64,000 nucleotides of DNA from Pigmentiphaga litoralis (lineage in GTDB: Bacteria > Pseudomonadota > Gammaproteobacteria > Burkholderiales > Burkholderiaceae_B), in assembly GCF_013408655.1 (NCBI RefSeq), contig NZ_JACCBP010000001.1, positions 620,001-684,000 on the forward strand, given 5' to 3'. The first letter of the stretch is position 1. Every line of letters begins with the position of its first letter. Both the position numbers and the translations under genes were made by a program. Below are positions 42,379-54,770 of this stretch, piece after piece. The notes under the pieces are model-generated. The model did no database searches and had not been told where the DNA came from. It saw only the letters and a list, made by a program, of their open reading frames with translations.

Positions 42379-42580
42379 GCTGGGTTCGCCTGGGCGGATG
42401 ACCGACGGATGATGCCCGAATCTGGGTCGCGCGATCATCCGTAAGTGTCCTTAAGACCTCCCGGGTGTAGTTCGTCCGCGGACGGTATCCGCAGGATGGC
42501 TCGCGATACACTGGGCGCCGTTCCCGATGCTGGCAGAATCCACGTTTGCCCCGGGGCGAAGTCTCCATCGAAGGTCATCC

Positions 42581-45500
42581 ATGTCCGCCACTCCTCCCTC
42601 CTTGTTCCAGAGCAGCCTGACGCCCGAGCTCAAGCTCGAGCGCGCGCGCCTGGAACTGCTGGACCTGTCCGCCCGCAACCGCCTGCTGAACGTGCCGAAG
42701 TTTTCCAAGACGGCCAAGACCGTGGACGTGGTGGGGGAAAAGACGGCCGAGGTGTTCCGCCTGCTGGTACGCGAATCCAAGTCCTTCGGATTTGTGGCGG
42801 GTCGGCCCGACCGGCCGGAACGGGGCGAAGCGCAGGAAGGCGAAGGCACGGATGAGGAAGGCCAGTGGTCCGCCGACTAAGACGTGACGCCGGAAGACGC
42901 TGAGCTGGACGCTCGCGGGGTGATGCGCCGCCATGCGGACACGCGCCTGCAGACGCGCATGACGCCCAAGGGCCTGCAAAAGCGCCTGCTGGACCTGTAC
43001 CACGATGCGCGCACATTGGAAGAAGAGCAGGGCGTCAACATCCTGTTCCTGGCGCTCGGCACCCTCAAGTGGATCGACCCCAAGAACAAGGACAACGCGC
43101 GCCATGCGCCCCTGCTGCTGGTGCCTGTCACGCTGGACCGGGCCAAGGCGGGCGAGCGTTTCACGCTGCGGGCCCGGCAGGAAGAAATCACGTCGAACCT
43201 GTCTCTGGAAGCCTGGCTGGACCGCGAACATGGGCTGGCCATGCCGCCCTTCGATGCCACCGACGACTTCGATCCGGTCGTTTATCTGGCGGCCGTGAGC
43301 CAGGCCATCTCGACCAAGGCCGGCTGGCAGGTCGAGCCTGATGACATCGTGCTGGGCTTTTTTTCGTTCGCCAAATTCCTGATGTACCGCGACCTGGATC
43401 CGGCCAACTGGCCTGATCAGGGCATCTTGAACCAGCCCGTCGTGCGGTCGCTGCTGGGCGAGGGTTTCGAGAGCGATGGCGAGTCCGTGTCGGATGACGT
43501 CGCCATCGACGATCTGATCGCGCCGGCCGACATGCTGCATATTGTCGATGCCGACAGCTCGCAGACGCTGGCGATCCACGACGTGCGCAAGGGCCGCAAC
43601 CTGGTGATCCAGGGGCCGCCCGGCACAGGCAAGTCGCAGACCATCGCCAACGTGATTGCAGCTGCCGTGGCCGATGGCAAGACCGTGTTGTTCGTGGCCG
43701 AAAAAATGGCCGCGCTCGAAGTCGTGAAGCGCCGGCTCGACAGTGCAGGGGTGGGCGATGCCTGCCTGGAACTGCACAGCAACAAGGCCAACAAGCGCGC
43801 CTTGCTGCAGGAACTGCGGCGCACGTGGGAACTGGGCGCGCCGCGCGCCGACTTTCCGAGCAATGTGGTGACGCGCCTGCAGGCCGCGCGCGACGGCTTG
43901 AACGGCCACGTGACGCGGATGCATACGCCGCTGGAACCGTCGGTGCTGTCGCCGTTCGATGTGGTCGGGCAGATGGTGCGCTTGCGCCGCGAGGGCCAGC
44001 GCCCCGTGGACCTGCAACTGGAAGGCGCGACGGCCTGGACGCCCGACGATGTGCGGGACCGCGCGCGGCTGGTCCATGAACTGAGCCAGCGCATCGATGA
44101 CATTGGCCGCCCGGCCGCGCACCCGTGGTACGGCATCGGCCTGGACATGGTCTTGCCGACTTTTGTCGAACGGCTGACGCCGCGGCTGCAGGACCTGTCC
44201 GACCGCATGGGCCAATTGCAGGCCAAGGTCCACGCATTGGAAACCGCGCTGGCGCTGGACCCGGCGGTCGCGTCCTTCGACGACGTGCAGCGGTTGACCG
44301 ACAAGGCCGAGTTGCTTGCAACCGTGCCTGCCTTCCTGTCCGCCGAGGCCTTGTCATCGCCTGTCTGGGACGAGCGGGCGGCCGACATCCGGGCCCTGCT
44401 GGACCAGGGCCTGGCCTATGCCGGACAGGAAGCCGCGCTGCGCCCGATGCTTCAGGCTGACGCGATCACCCGCAACGACCTGCACCCCTTGCAGGCAGCG
44501 TTGGCGAGCTTGCCGGCCGGGTTTCCTCTGCCTGCCATTGCCGCTGCGCGCGACCTGCTGGCCGCGTTGCCGCGCCTGACCCTCGAGGCGCAGCGGCTGG
44601 CCGCCGAGCTGGGCAGCACCGCGCATACCGATACGTTTGCCGCCATTGCGCGCCTGGCCACGACCGCCGAACGGGTCGCCAATGCGCCGGATGCCAGTCC
44701 CGAAGCGTTTGCCGCGACGGTCTGGAGCCACGGTGTCGAGCAGGCCAACGACCTGGCGCAGGCCGTTGCCACGCTGGAGCAGAGCCGCGCGGCCATCGGC
44801 GAACAATTGCTGGAGTCCGCCTGGACCGCCGACGTGGCCGCTGCCCGCCAGGCGCTTGCAACCCACACCGGCATGTTCAAGATGCTCAACGGTGACTGGC
44901 GCAAGGCGCGTGCGCTGGCCCGGTCCCTGGTTCGCGACCCGCAATTGCCGGTGGAAGACATCGTTGCCTTGTTCGACATTCTGCTGCGCGGGCAAGCCGC
45001 GGCAGCACGCATCCGCGCCGATCACAGCTTTGGCTTGTCGGCGTTCGGCGGCGATTGGCGCGGTGAACGCTCCACGAGCGCGCCGCTGCTGGCGCTGGTC
45101 GAATGGATGCGTACCTTGCAGGGCCTCGGCGACGAACCGCGCTTGCTCGCGGGCCGGCTGGCCGAACGATCGGCCGTGGGCGCGCGGGCCGCGCAGTTGC
45201 GCCAGCTGATCGACCAGGCGCGGCCTGCCATGCAGCAGTTGGGCCAGGCCTATGCCGCCAATGTGGCCGACGCTTTCGACGGCGCCGCCACGCTGGACCA
45301 TGCCAGCCTGGCGGTGGTCGGCCAGCGCGCGGCGGCCTTGGTCCAGATCGATGACCTGACAAGGCAGTGGTTCGTGGATCCTCCGCTGGACTTGAGCGCC
45401 CGCGTCACGCAGGTCAGTCAATTGGCCACCCTGCACGCGGCGCATGCCGCCGTGGCCGCGCAGTCGGAACTGGGTGCGGCCGCCTTCAGCGGCGCCTGGC

Positions 45501-48208
45501 TCGCGCAGGCGTCCGATTGGCCGCAATTGGTCAGCGGCTACGACTGGATCACGGCGCATGGCGATCTGCGCCACGTCGCGGCGGCGCAGCCTGATCGCAA
45601 GGGATTGGTCCGTGATGCGAAAGCGGAAAGCGCGATTGCTGCCGCGCTGGCTGACGCGATCGACGCCATCCTGGCCGAACTGAAAGCCGAGCCCGCAGTG
45701 GTGTTGCATGCGGCGCAAACCCGCCAGGCTGCGCTGGACAGCGTCTCGGCCAAGCTGACGAGCTGGCTCCCGAACACCGAGCAGCTGTCCAAATGGGTGG
45801 CCTATCGCGAACGGGCGGACACGGCCCGCAAGGCTGGTCTGGCGTCCTTGGCGGACCGTCTGGCCGATGGCGGCCTGGCGCCAGACGACGCCGGCACGAC
45901 CTTTGACATGGCCTATCACGAAGCCATTCTGGGCGAGATGATCGCGCAGGCCCCGGAACTGGGCCGCTTCGATGGCGCGCTGCACAGCCGCCATGTGCAG
46001 GAGTTCGCCAACCTGGATCGCGAACGCATCGCCGGCGCCCGCATTCAGGTGGCCAGCGCGCATTACCGCCGCATTCCGCCGCGCGATGGCGGCATCGGCG
46101 CCGTGGGCGTTTTGCGGGCCGAGATGGCCAAACGCCGCGCGCACTTGCCGATTCGCCAACTGGTGTTGAAGGCCGGTCCGGCGATCCAGGCGATCAAGCC
46201 CGTCATGATGATGAGCCCCTTGTCGGTGGCGCAATTCCTGTCACCGGGCAGCCTGACCTTCGATCTGCTGGTCATGGATGAGGCCAGCCAGATCCAGCCC
46301 GTGGACGCGATGGGCGCAATTGCTCGCTGCAAGCAGGTGGTCGTCGTGGGCGACGAACGCCAGTTGCCGCCCACCAAGTTCTTTTCCAAGATTACCGAGT
46401 CGCAGGCGGATGACGAAGACGACGACACGCAGGTGTCCGACATCGAAAGCATCCTGGGCCTGTTCACCGCGCGGGGGCTGCCGCAGCGCATGCTGCGCTG
46501 GCATTACCGCAGCCGGCATCAATCATTGATTGCGATCTCGAACACGCAGTTCTACGAAAACAAGCTGTACATCGTCCCGAGCCCGTACACGCAGGAAGCC
46601 GGGATGGGCTTGCGCTTCCATCATGTGCCCGACGGCGTGTTCGATTCGGGCGGCACGGGCGCCAATCTCATCGAAGCAAAGGGGGTCGCCGCGGCCATCC
46701 TGGCGCATGCGCAGCAGTCGCCCGAGCTGTCCTTGGGCGTGGCGACGTTTTCGGTGTCGCAGCGCAAGGCGATTACGGATGAGCTGGAAGCCTTGCGGCG
46801 CGCGCATCCGGCGACCGAAGGCTTTTTCGGCGCGCACCCAAGCGAACCGTTCTTTGTGAAGAACCTGGAAAACGTCCAGGGCGACGAACGCGACGTGATC
46901 ATGATCTCGGTCGGCTACGCGCGGAACACGCAGGGCAACCTGACCATGCGCTTCGGCCCGTTGGGCGCGGAAGGCGGCGAACGCCGGCTGAACGTGCTGA
47001 TCAGCCGGGCCAAGCGTCGGTGCGAAGTCTTTGCGTCGATCACTGATGAAGACATCGACCTGGAACGCGCCAAGGGCAAGGGGGTCTTTGCCTTCAAGCT
47101 GTTCTTGCACTACGCGCGCACGGGCAGGCTCGATCTGGGGCAGAACACCGCCCGCGATGCGCAGCACGTGTTCGAAGCGCAGGTGGCGACCGCCTTGCAG
47201 GCCAAGGGCTATCAGGTGTACCCGCGCGTCGGTATCGCCGGCATTTTCATCGACCTGGCCGTGGCCGATCCGGCGTATCCCGGCCGCTATCTGCTGGGCA
47301 TCGAATGCGACGGGACGGCCTACCGGTCGGCGCGGTCGGCACGGGATCGCGACCGCTTGCGGCAATCGGTGCTCGAAGACCATGGCTGGCGGGTGCATCG
47401 TGTCTGGAGCGTGGACTGGTTCCAGCGACCGCAGGAACAGCTGGACCAGGTGGTTGCCGCGATCGAGGCTGCCAAGGCGGAACTGGCGGACGAGGCGGCA
47501 CGCCGCGCGTCGACCGGGACCGCAGGCCAGGAAGGCCACGCGCCCGCGCAGCCTGCCACGGCGCGCCGTGCCGTTCCCGTCGACATCGTGACGGTGGACC
47601 GGGGGGACATGACCGCCATCGGACTGGTCGATTCGCTTGACGCAACGTCGCCCGACGCGTTCTACGTTGAAGCCACCCTGGATCGCCCCGGCGCCTATGA
47701 ATTGCATGACACCCCGGCGCGGGTGATGGCCGATCTGGTCCGACAGGTGGTTGCGGTCGAATCGCCGGTACACATTGATGAGGTCATCGTACGGATCCGC
47801 GGGGCATGGGGCCTGCAACGGGCCGGGGCGCGCATCGAAGCGGCCGTGGGGCAGGGCGTGCAGCAGGCCCTGGCCGACGGCGCAATCGAACGCAACGGCG
47901 ATTTCCTGCTGCAGCCCGGCAAGACGCCGGTGCTGCGCGATCGGCGCAACGCGCTGTCGGCCGGACTGCGCAAGCCCGAAATGATCGCGCCGGCCGAGAT
48001 CGCGGCGGGCATCGTCCAGGTCGTGGGCGACCACCTGGGCGCCGCGGATGAAGAGATCGTGTTGGCCGTGGCGCGGCTGCTGGGCTTCAAGTCGACCAGC
48101 GCGCCGCTGCGCAAGCTGCTGGCCGCCGGCATCGATGACCTGCTGGCGGACGGCACGCTTGCGCGCCGCAACGCGCTGATCGTGTTGCGGGATCAGGCGG
48201 CCGCATGA
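42581..48208 (+). pseudogene. Giant DUF4011-SF1 helicase-Vsr-like nuclease, interrupted by an ochre codon
   Basis: One frame of about 1,875 codons broken only by TAA at 42878-42880 (codon 100). Before it: LKLERARLELLDLSARNRLL of DUF4011. After it the same frame continues through DUF4011 (GVNILFLALGTLKWIDPKN) and an SF1 helicase: Walker A GPPGTGKSQT (43613-43642), Walker B LLVMDEASQIQP, motif III VVGDERQLPPTKF, LRWHYRSRHQSLI and NVLISRAKRR. A MTES_1575/Vsr-like nuclease part (FIDLAVADP, GIECDGTAYRSARSARDRDR) and a DUF3320-like end follow. GAA to TAA is the simplest cause. The rest (from GTG 42884 or ATG 42923) could still be translated. This architecture occurs in candidate phage-defence proteins. 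Confidence 0.85.
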
Positions 48209-48606
48209 GTCCCAGCTTTCCGATCCGGACCGAATGTCCGCCCGGCGCCTGCGAGTGCGACCGGGAACGCCTGCTGGCCGATCCCGAAGCCGACCTGCGC
48301 GTGCTGATGCTGACCAAGGAAGAGGAAAAGAAGCTGGTGGCGCGGCTGGAAAACCTGGCCGACCTGGCCGAGTTGCGGCGTTTCGAAGAACGGATCCGGG
48401 CCCAGCTGGGCATCGTCATTCGGGTCGAGCCTGGCGCGCGCGAGGTGCGGACGGCCCGCGGCATCGCCATTGAAGTCGAAGCGCGCCCCGGCCTTTGCCG
48501 CAAGACGCGGCAGACGATTCCCGCCGCGATCCGCCGGTCCCTGGAAAAAAATCCCGAGATCGTCTATGCGCTGCTGAACGCCCGCGACCTGCTGGGCGAC
48601 GCCTGA
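48205..48606 (+). CDS. Small uncharacterised partner of the DUF4011 helicase
   Basis: A 133-residue soluble protein whose ATG overlaps the helicase stop by 4 bases (ATGA), so the two are translationally coupled. It begins with a cysteine cluster (CPPGACECDRERLL, residues 11-24; Cys11, Cys16 and Cys18). A charged helical segment follows (TKEEEKKLVARLENLADLAE) and then an alpha/beta part ending at LLNARDLLGDA. I recognise no family. The Cys arrangement could bind a metal. Function is probably linked to the helicase. Confidence 0.8.
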   Translation: MSPSFPIRTECPPGACECDRERLLADPEADLRVLMLTKEEEKKLVARLENLADLAELRRFEERIRAQLGIVIRVEPGAREVRTARGIAIEVEARPGLCRKTRQTIPAAIRRSLEKNPEIVYALLNARDLLGDA

Positions 48607-48727
48607 TTTGGCGGGCGACCCAAGCGGGTGCTTCTGTTGGAAGCCCCATATCGTCTAATATCGAAGGCGGTGCGTTTTCGTGCGGCGCTTGAAGCGCGCG
48701 AAGCCAGACAAGTTTTGCTATCCCTGA

Positions 48728-50977
<2,250 letters not shown>

Positions 50978-51002
50978 GACGCATCGGTCTGTGATCAGGT
51001 AA

Positions 51003-51030
51003 GACAAGGCCGCCGCAAGGCGGCTTTGTC
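51003..51030 (+). terminator. Hairpin terminator after icd
   Basis: GACAAGGCCGCC (51003-51014) pairs with GGCGGCTTTGTC (51019-51030) around a GCAA loop, with one G-U pair. GTTTCTG follows, a weak T-tract. It starts 25 bases after the icd stop, with no gene until 51129. Confidence 0.8.
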
Positions 51031-51074
51031 GTTTCTGATGCCAAAAAAAGCCCTGTCAACAAGCTGCAACCGGA

Positions 51075-51106
51075 TTGCGTTAAGCTGAAAATGCAATATA
51101 GTTGCA
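51075..51106 (+). promoter_or_regulatory. Promoter with overlapping palindrome before the DUF2946/TonB/ABC operon
   Basis: TTGCGT (51075-51080) and TATAGT (51097-51102) are spaced by 16 bases, a good sigma-70-type promoter in an AT-richer patch. The perfect inverted repeat TGCAA-TATAG-TTGCA (51092-51106) covers the -10 box and would act as an operator. Start codon of the first gene at 51129. Confidence 0.65.
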
Positions 51107-51128
51107 CCTTCGGTTTTGCAGGTCCTTC

Positions 51129-51623
51129 ATGCCGTTTTTCCGCCAGTTCATCGCCTATGTGATGATCGCCGTGTTCTTCAACACCGCGATCGGCGTGCCC
51201 CTGCACGCGGCGGAACACTTGAAGAGCGGAAACGGGGCGGGGCAGGGGTTGGCACGAGCAGGCAGCCTTGACGGCGGCAGCGGCTCCGGCGGCAGCGGCT
51301 TAAACGGCAGCGGCAGCGGCGGCGGCTTGAACGGCAGCAGCCCGAACCGTCCGTCCAACCTTGGCGGGCTGTTCGACCAGGCGCAGGAATCGTCACTGGC
51401 GTCTGGCCGCAGCGCCCCCGACACCCGGCCGGATCCGCATACCGCCGCCGAATCCTGCGCGGTCTGCGCAGCGCATCACCTGCACGCCACGGCCTATGTC
51501 ATCTGGCCGGCCGCGCCGCCTGCCGCCCCGGCATCGCTGTGCGACCTTCCTTCCTACGTTTCCCCGGAAATAGCCGCGGCAGGGCACCGGCCCTTTGCTG
51601 CCCGCGATCCTCCGCGCGCCTGA
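51129..51623 (+). CDS. DUF2946-like small exported protein
   Basis: About 164 residues starting MPFFRQFIAYVM at the ATG 27 bases into the open frame. The N-terminal hydrophobic segment (residues 6-22) looks like a signal anchor or signal peptide. A Gly/Ser/Asn repeat region lies at about 38-75, then the core ESCAVCAAHHLHATAYVIWP, resembling DUF2946 proteins, which carry a short CxxC-His-rich patch and often precede TonB receptors. The CAVC and HH residues could bind a metal such as copper. The TonB receptor follows after 183 bases. Confidence 0.72.
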   Translation: MPFFRQFIAYVMIAVFFNTAIGVPLHAAEHLKSGNGAGQGLARAGSLDGGSGSGGSGLNGSGSGGGLNGSSPNRPSNLGGLFDQAQESSLASGRSAPDTRPDPHTAAESCAVCAAHHLHATAYVIWPAAPPAAPASLCDLPSYVSPEIAAAGHRPFAARDPPRA

Positions 51624-51690
51624 TCTTCCTGCGTGCTGGCCCTGGCCACGCACCGCGTCTTCCCGCCTGCACGACTCACCCGCTCTCGTC

Positions 51691-51722
51691 ATGACGTCAT
51701 GACGTCATGACGCCATGACGGC
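51691..51722. repeat. Four tandem 8-bp ATGACGNC repeats
   Basis: ATGACGTC at 51691-51698 and 51699-51706, ATGACGCC at 51707-51714 and ATGACGGC at 51715-51722. The first two overlap palindromic TGACGTCA. The array lies 85 bases before the TonB receptor start, in the 183-base gap after the DUF2946-like gene, and could be a regulator-binding array or a slippage-prone tract. Confidence 0.8.
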
Positions 51723-51806
51723 GCTGATGCGTCGTGCGGACCTTTCCTTGCCACGCCCCTGACCGTCGCCCGACGCCGGCGCGGGGCCGCATTCTCGAGC
51801 CTTGCC

Positions 51807-53990
51807 ATGTCCACGTCCCCCTCTCCGGCGTTCTTCGCGCCGGTTCCGCTCGCACTCGCCCTGAGCGCCCTCTGGGCATTCCCTCCCGCCGCCGCCCAAA
51901 CGCCTCCCGGCCCGTCGGCCGCACAGACTTCCGACGCGCCGGTGGGCGTGCTGCTGCCGACAGTCGACGTCATCGGTGGCGGAGCCCCCGGAGGCGCCTA
52001 CCAGCCGGACGACGTGCGCGCGGCCAAGACGGATCTGCCGCTGCGCGAGCTGCCGCAATCGGTGCGGATCATGTCGCGCGAGACGCTGGACGACCTGGGC
52101 GCGACACGCCTGGACGATGTGATCGACACGGTGGCGGGCGTATCAAGGCAGCACAACTTTGGCGGCCTGTGGGACAACGTGGCGATCCGCGGCCTGCCTG
52201 GCAATGAAAACACCGGGTCCGCCACCTTGCTGAATGGATTTGCCGGCAACCGCGGCTTCAATGCGCCGCGTGACCTGGCGGGGGTGGAACGGATCGAATT
52301 CCTGAAGGGACCGGCCGCCGCCTTGTACGGCAGCAGCGAGCCGGGCGGCACGCTCAATATCGTTTCCAAGCGGCCACGATGGACCGCCGCCAACGTGCTC
52401 GACACACAGATCAGCAGCCAGGGCTTTGCGCGCGGCGCAATCGACAGCACAGGGCCGCTCAGCAGTTCGGTGGCCTATCGCCTCAACGTCGCGGCCGAAG
52501 GGGGCAATACCTTTCGCGACCACGTGAACAGCAACCGTCAGGTGTTTGCGCCCGCGCTGACGTGGAAGCTCAGCAATGACACGATGCTGGAATACGTGGG
52601 CGAAGTGCTCCGTCATTCCGCCAACCTGGATCGCGGGGTCGTTGCGATCAACAACCGTCTGGGCACGATTCCGCGGTCACGGTTCCTGGGCGAACCATCC
52701 GACGGCCGGATGACGATCAAGAACCAAAGCCACCAGCTCGTGCTCTCGCATCAGTGGAACGACACGTGGCGCAGCCGCGTGGGCCTGTCGTATCGGGACA
52801 CGTCGCTCGACGGGTTTTCAACCGAAGCCAGCAGTCTGTCGGCCAATGGCATCCTGAACCGCCAACGGCGCTTCCGGAATTACCAGTCGCATGATGTCGG
52901 CCTGCAGGCCGAAGTGCAGGGCAACTTCAGCACGGGCAGCATCAAGCATGACCTGCTGATCGGCGTCGAAACCTTCCACTACAACATGGACACGCTGGCG
53001 CTGCGGGCCAACCCGACCACGGCCGCACCGTATGCCATCGACATCTACCAGCCTGTCTATGGCCAGCCGCAACCCGCGTTGCTCCCGAACACGGCGACGC
53101 TGGAACGCCAGCGCGGCACGGCGCTCTACCTGCAGGACGCCATCGAGCTGGCGCCGCAGTGGCGATTGTTGGGCGGCATGCGCGTAGACACGACGCGCCA
53201 GTCGCTGCTCAATCGCCGGACTGGCGTGACGACGTCGCAGGACCCGACGGCCACCTCGCCCAAGCTGGGCATCAGCTGGCTGCCCGATCGCCAGTGGACG
53301 GTGTATGCGAATGCCGGCACGTCATTCCGGCCCAATGCGGGCGCCGACGTTGCCACGCGCAGCTTCGCGCCCGAAGAAGGCCGCGCGGTCGAACTTGGCA
53401 CCAAGTGGGAAAACGCCGACCAGACGCTGGGCGCGACGGCATCCTTGTTCGACATCCGCAAACGCAATGTGCTGACCGGCGATCCGCTCAATCCCGGCTT
53501 TTCGATCTCGGCCGGTGAAGTGCGCAGCCGAGGCGTCGAGGCCGAGGCGAACGGCCAGGTCTCGCGCCACTGGCGGGTCAACGCCAGCCTGACGGTCAAC
53601 GAGGTCGAAGTGCGCAAGGACAACTCGCTGGAAGTCGGCGGCCGTCTGCTGAACACGCCCGCCATCACCGCCAGTGTGCTGACGATGTACGAAAACGTGC
53701 TGGGCAACGGCGACCGCTATGGCCTGGGTGGGGGCGTGACCCACGTGGGCAAGCGGCTGGGTGAAGCCCGCACGCAGGCGCAGGCCAACGAAGGCGCGCC
53801 AGCCTTCATGCTGCCTGCCTATACCGTGGCGCGGCTCAGCGCCTACTGGCGCGTCAATCCCAAGATGAAGCTGTCGGTTGACGTTCATAACCTGTTCGAT
53901 AAGACCACCTACGTCAGTTCCTACAACCGTCTGTGGGTGGCTCCGGGCGCGTCGCGCACGGTCATCGTCGGCCTCCATGCAAATTTTTAA
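51807..53990 (+). CDS. TonB-dependent siderophore-type receptor
   Basis: A 727-residue outer-membrane receptor. The signal peptide ends near residue 30 (PPAAAQ). The plug domain has LRELPQSVRIMSRETLDDLG, VAIRGLPGN and RIEFLKGPAAALYGSSEPGG; the beta-barrel ends at a terminal Phe (VGLHANF). These match the siderophore receptor subfamily. A TonB-box-like PTVDVIGG lies near residue 51. Ligand unknown; no Fur-box match is obvious upstream. An ABC-2 exporter follows 9 bases later, so uptake and export seem linked. Confidence 0.93.
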   Translation: MSTSPSPAFFAPVPLALALSALWAFPPAAAQTPPGPSAAQTSDAPVGVLLPTVDVIGGGAPGGAYQPDDVRAAKTDLPLRELPQSVRIMSRETLDDLGATRLDDVIDTVAGVSRQHNFGGLWDNVAIRGLPGNENTGSATLLNGFAGNRGFNAPRDLAGVERIEFLKGPAAALYGSSEPGGTLNIVSKRPRWTAANVLDTQISSQGFARGAIDSTGPLSSSVAYRLNVAAEGGNTFRDHVNSNRQVFAPALTWKLSNDTMLEYVGEVLRHSANLDRGVVAINNRLGTIPRSRFLGEPSDGRMTIKNQSHQLVLSHQWNDTWRSRVGLSYRDTSLDGFSTEASSLSANGILNRQRRFRNYQSHDVGLQAEVQGNFSTGSIKHDLLIGVETFHYNMDTLALRANPTTAAPYAIDIYQPVYGQPQPALLPNTATLERQRGTALYLQDAIELAPQWRLLGGMRVDTTRQSLLNRRTGVTTSQDPTATSPKLGISWLPDRQWTVYANAGTSFRPNAGADVATRSFAPEEGRAVELGTKWENADQTLGATASLFDIRKRNVLTGDPLNPGFSISAGEVRSRGVEAEANGQVSRHWRVNASLTVNEVEVRKDNSLEVGGRLLNTPAITASVLTMYENVLGNGDRYGLGGGVTHVGKRLGEARTQAQANEGAPAFMLPAYTVARLSAYWRVNPKMKLSVDVHNLFDKTTYVSSYNRLWVAPGASRTVIVGLHANF

Positions 53991-53999
53991 GGAGACCCC

Positions 54000-54770
54000 A
54001 TGAACGCACTGCTTCACGCCGTCGCGCCTCGCCAGAAAGAGCCCGTGCTCGAAGCCCGGGCCGTCACCGCGGGCTATCGGGACAAGACCATTCTTCATGG
54101 CCTGGATCTGGCCGTCCATGCCGGCGAAATCTATGCGCTGCTGGGGGGCAACGGTGCAGGCAAGACCACCACGCTAAGCTTGCTGCTTGGTCTGATCGCC
54201 CCGTACTCGGGCTCCCTGAACGTCAACGGGATCGACCCGTCCGCCGAGCCGGGACTGGCGCGCCGCCACCTGGCCTACATCCCGGAAAACGTCGCGCTGT
54301 ACGAGCACCTGACGGCCCGGGAAAACCTGGCCTACCTGCTGGACCTGGCAAGGCAGGAGGGTGCACACGCTGCCATCGGGCCTGCCTTGACGGCGGCCGG
54401 GCTGGCCGAATCAGCCTGGGACCGCCGCGTTGCGGGCTTTTCCAAAGGCATGCGGCAAAAGGTGGCGATCGCGCTGGCATTGGCCCGGCGCGTGCCCGCC
54501 TTGCTGCTGGACGAGCCCACCTCCGGCCTGGATCCGCAGGCCACGGCCGAATTCCATACCGCCCTCCAGGTGCTGCGCGAACGGGGCGTGGCGATCCTGA
54601 TGGTGACCCACGACTTGCTCAGCGCGGCCGACGTGGCGGACCGCATCGGGTTTCTTTCCAAAGGCTGCCTGTCCGAAGTCGTGAGTTCGGCAGGCGCCGA
54701 ACGATTCGACGTCCGTGCGCTGTATCGCCGCTACACCGCCGGGAGCGAGCCATGCGCGTCATCTTCCTGA
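54000..54770 (+). CDS. ABC-2-type exporter ATP-binding protein
   Basis: A 256-residue ATPase. Walker A is GGNGAGKTTT near residue 43, the signature is FSKGMRQKVAIALALARRVP near 146, Walker B is LLLDEPTSGLDPQ near 169, and the H-loop is VTHD near 202. The sequence is closest to NosF/CcmA-type and antibiotic/drug exporters with ABC-2 membrane subunits. It starts 9 bases after the TonB receptor, and its end overlaps the first permease by 19 bases. It energises export by the two permeases that follow. Confidence 0.93.
   Translation: MNALLHAVAPRQKEPVLEARAVTAGYRDKTILHGLDLAVHAGEIYALLGGNGAGKTTTLSLLLGLIAPYSGSLNVNGIDPSAEPGLARRHLAYIPENVALYEHLTARENLAYLLDLARQEGAHAAIGPALTAAGLAESAWDRRVAGFSKGMRQKVAIALALARRVPALLLDEPTSGLDPQATAEFHTALQVLRERGVAILMVTHDLLSAADVADRIGFLSKGCLSEVVSSAGAERFDVRALYRRYTAGSEPCASSS

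Noticed and set aside
44354..46234. Open frame of 626 codons antisense to the helicase gene.
   Set aside because: Low-information His/Arg/Gly-rich sequence opposite clear helicase coding.
51301..51345. GGCAGCGGC-type repeats as a repeat element or CRISPR-like array.
   Set aside because: They encode the Gly/Ser/Asn linker of the DUF2946-like protein and have no spacer structure.
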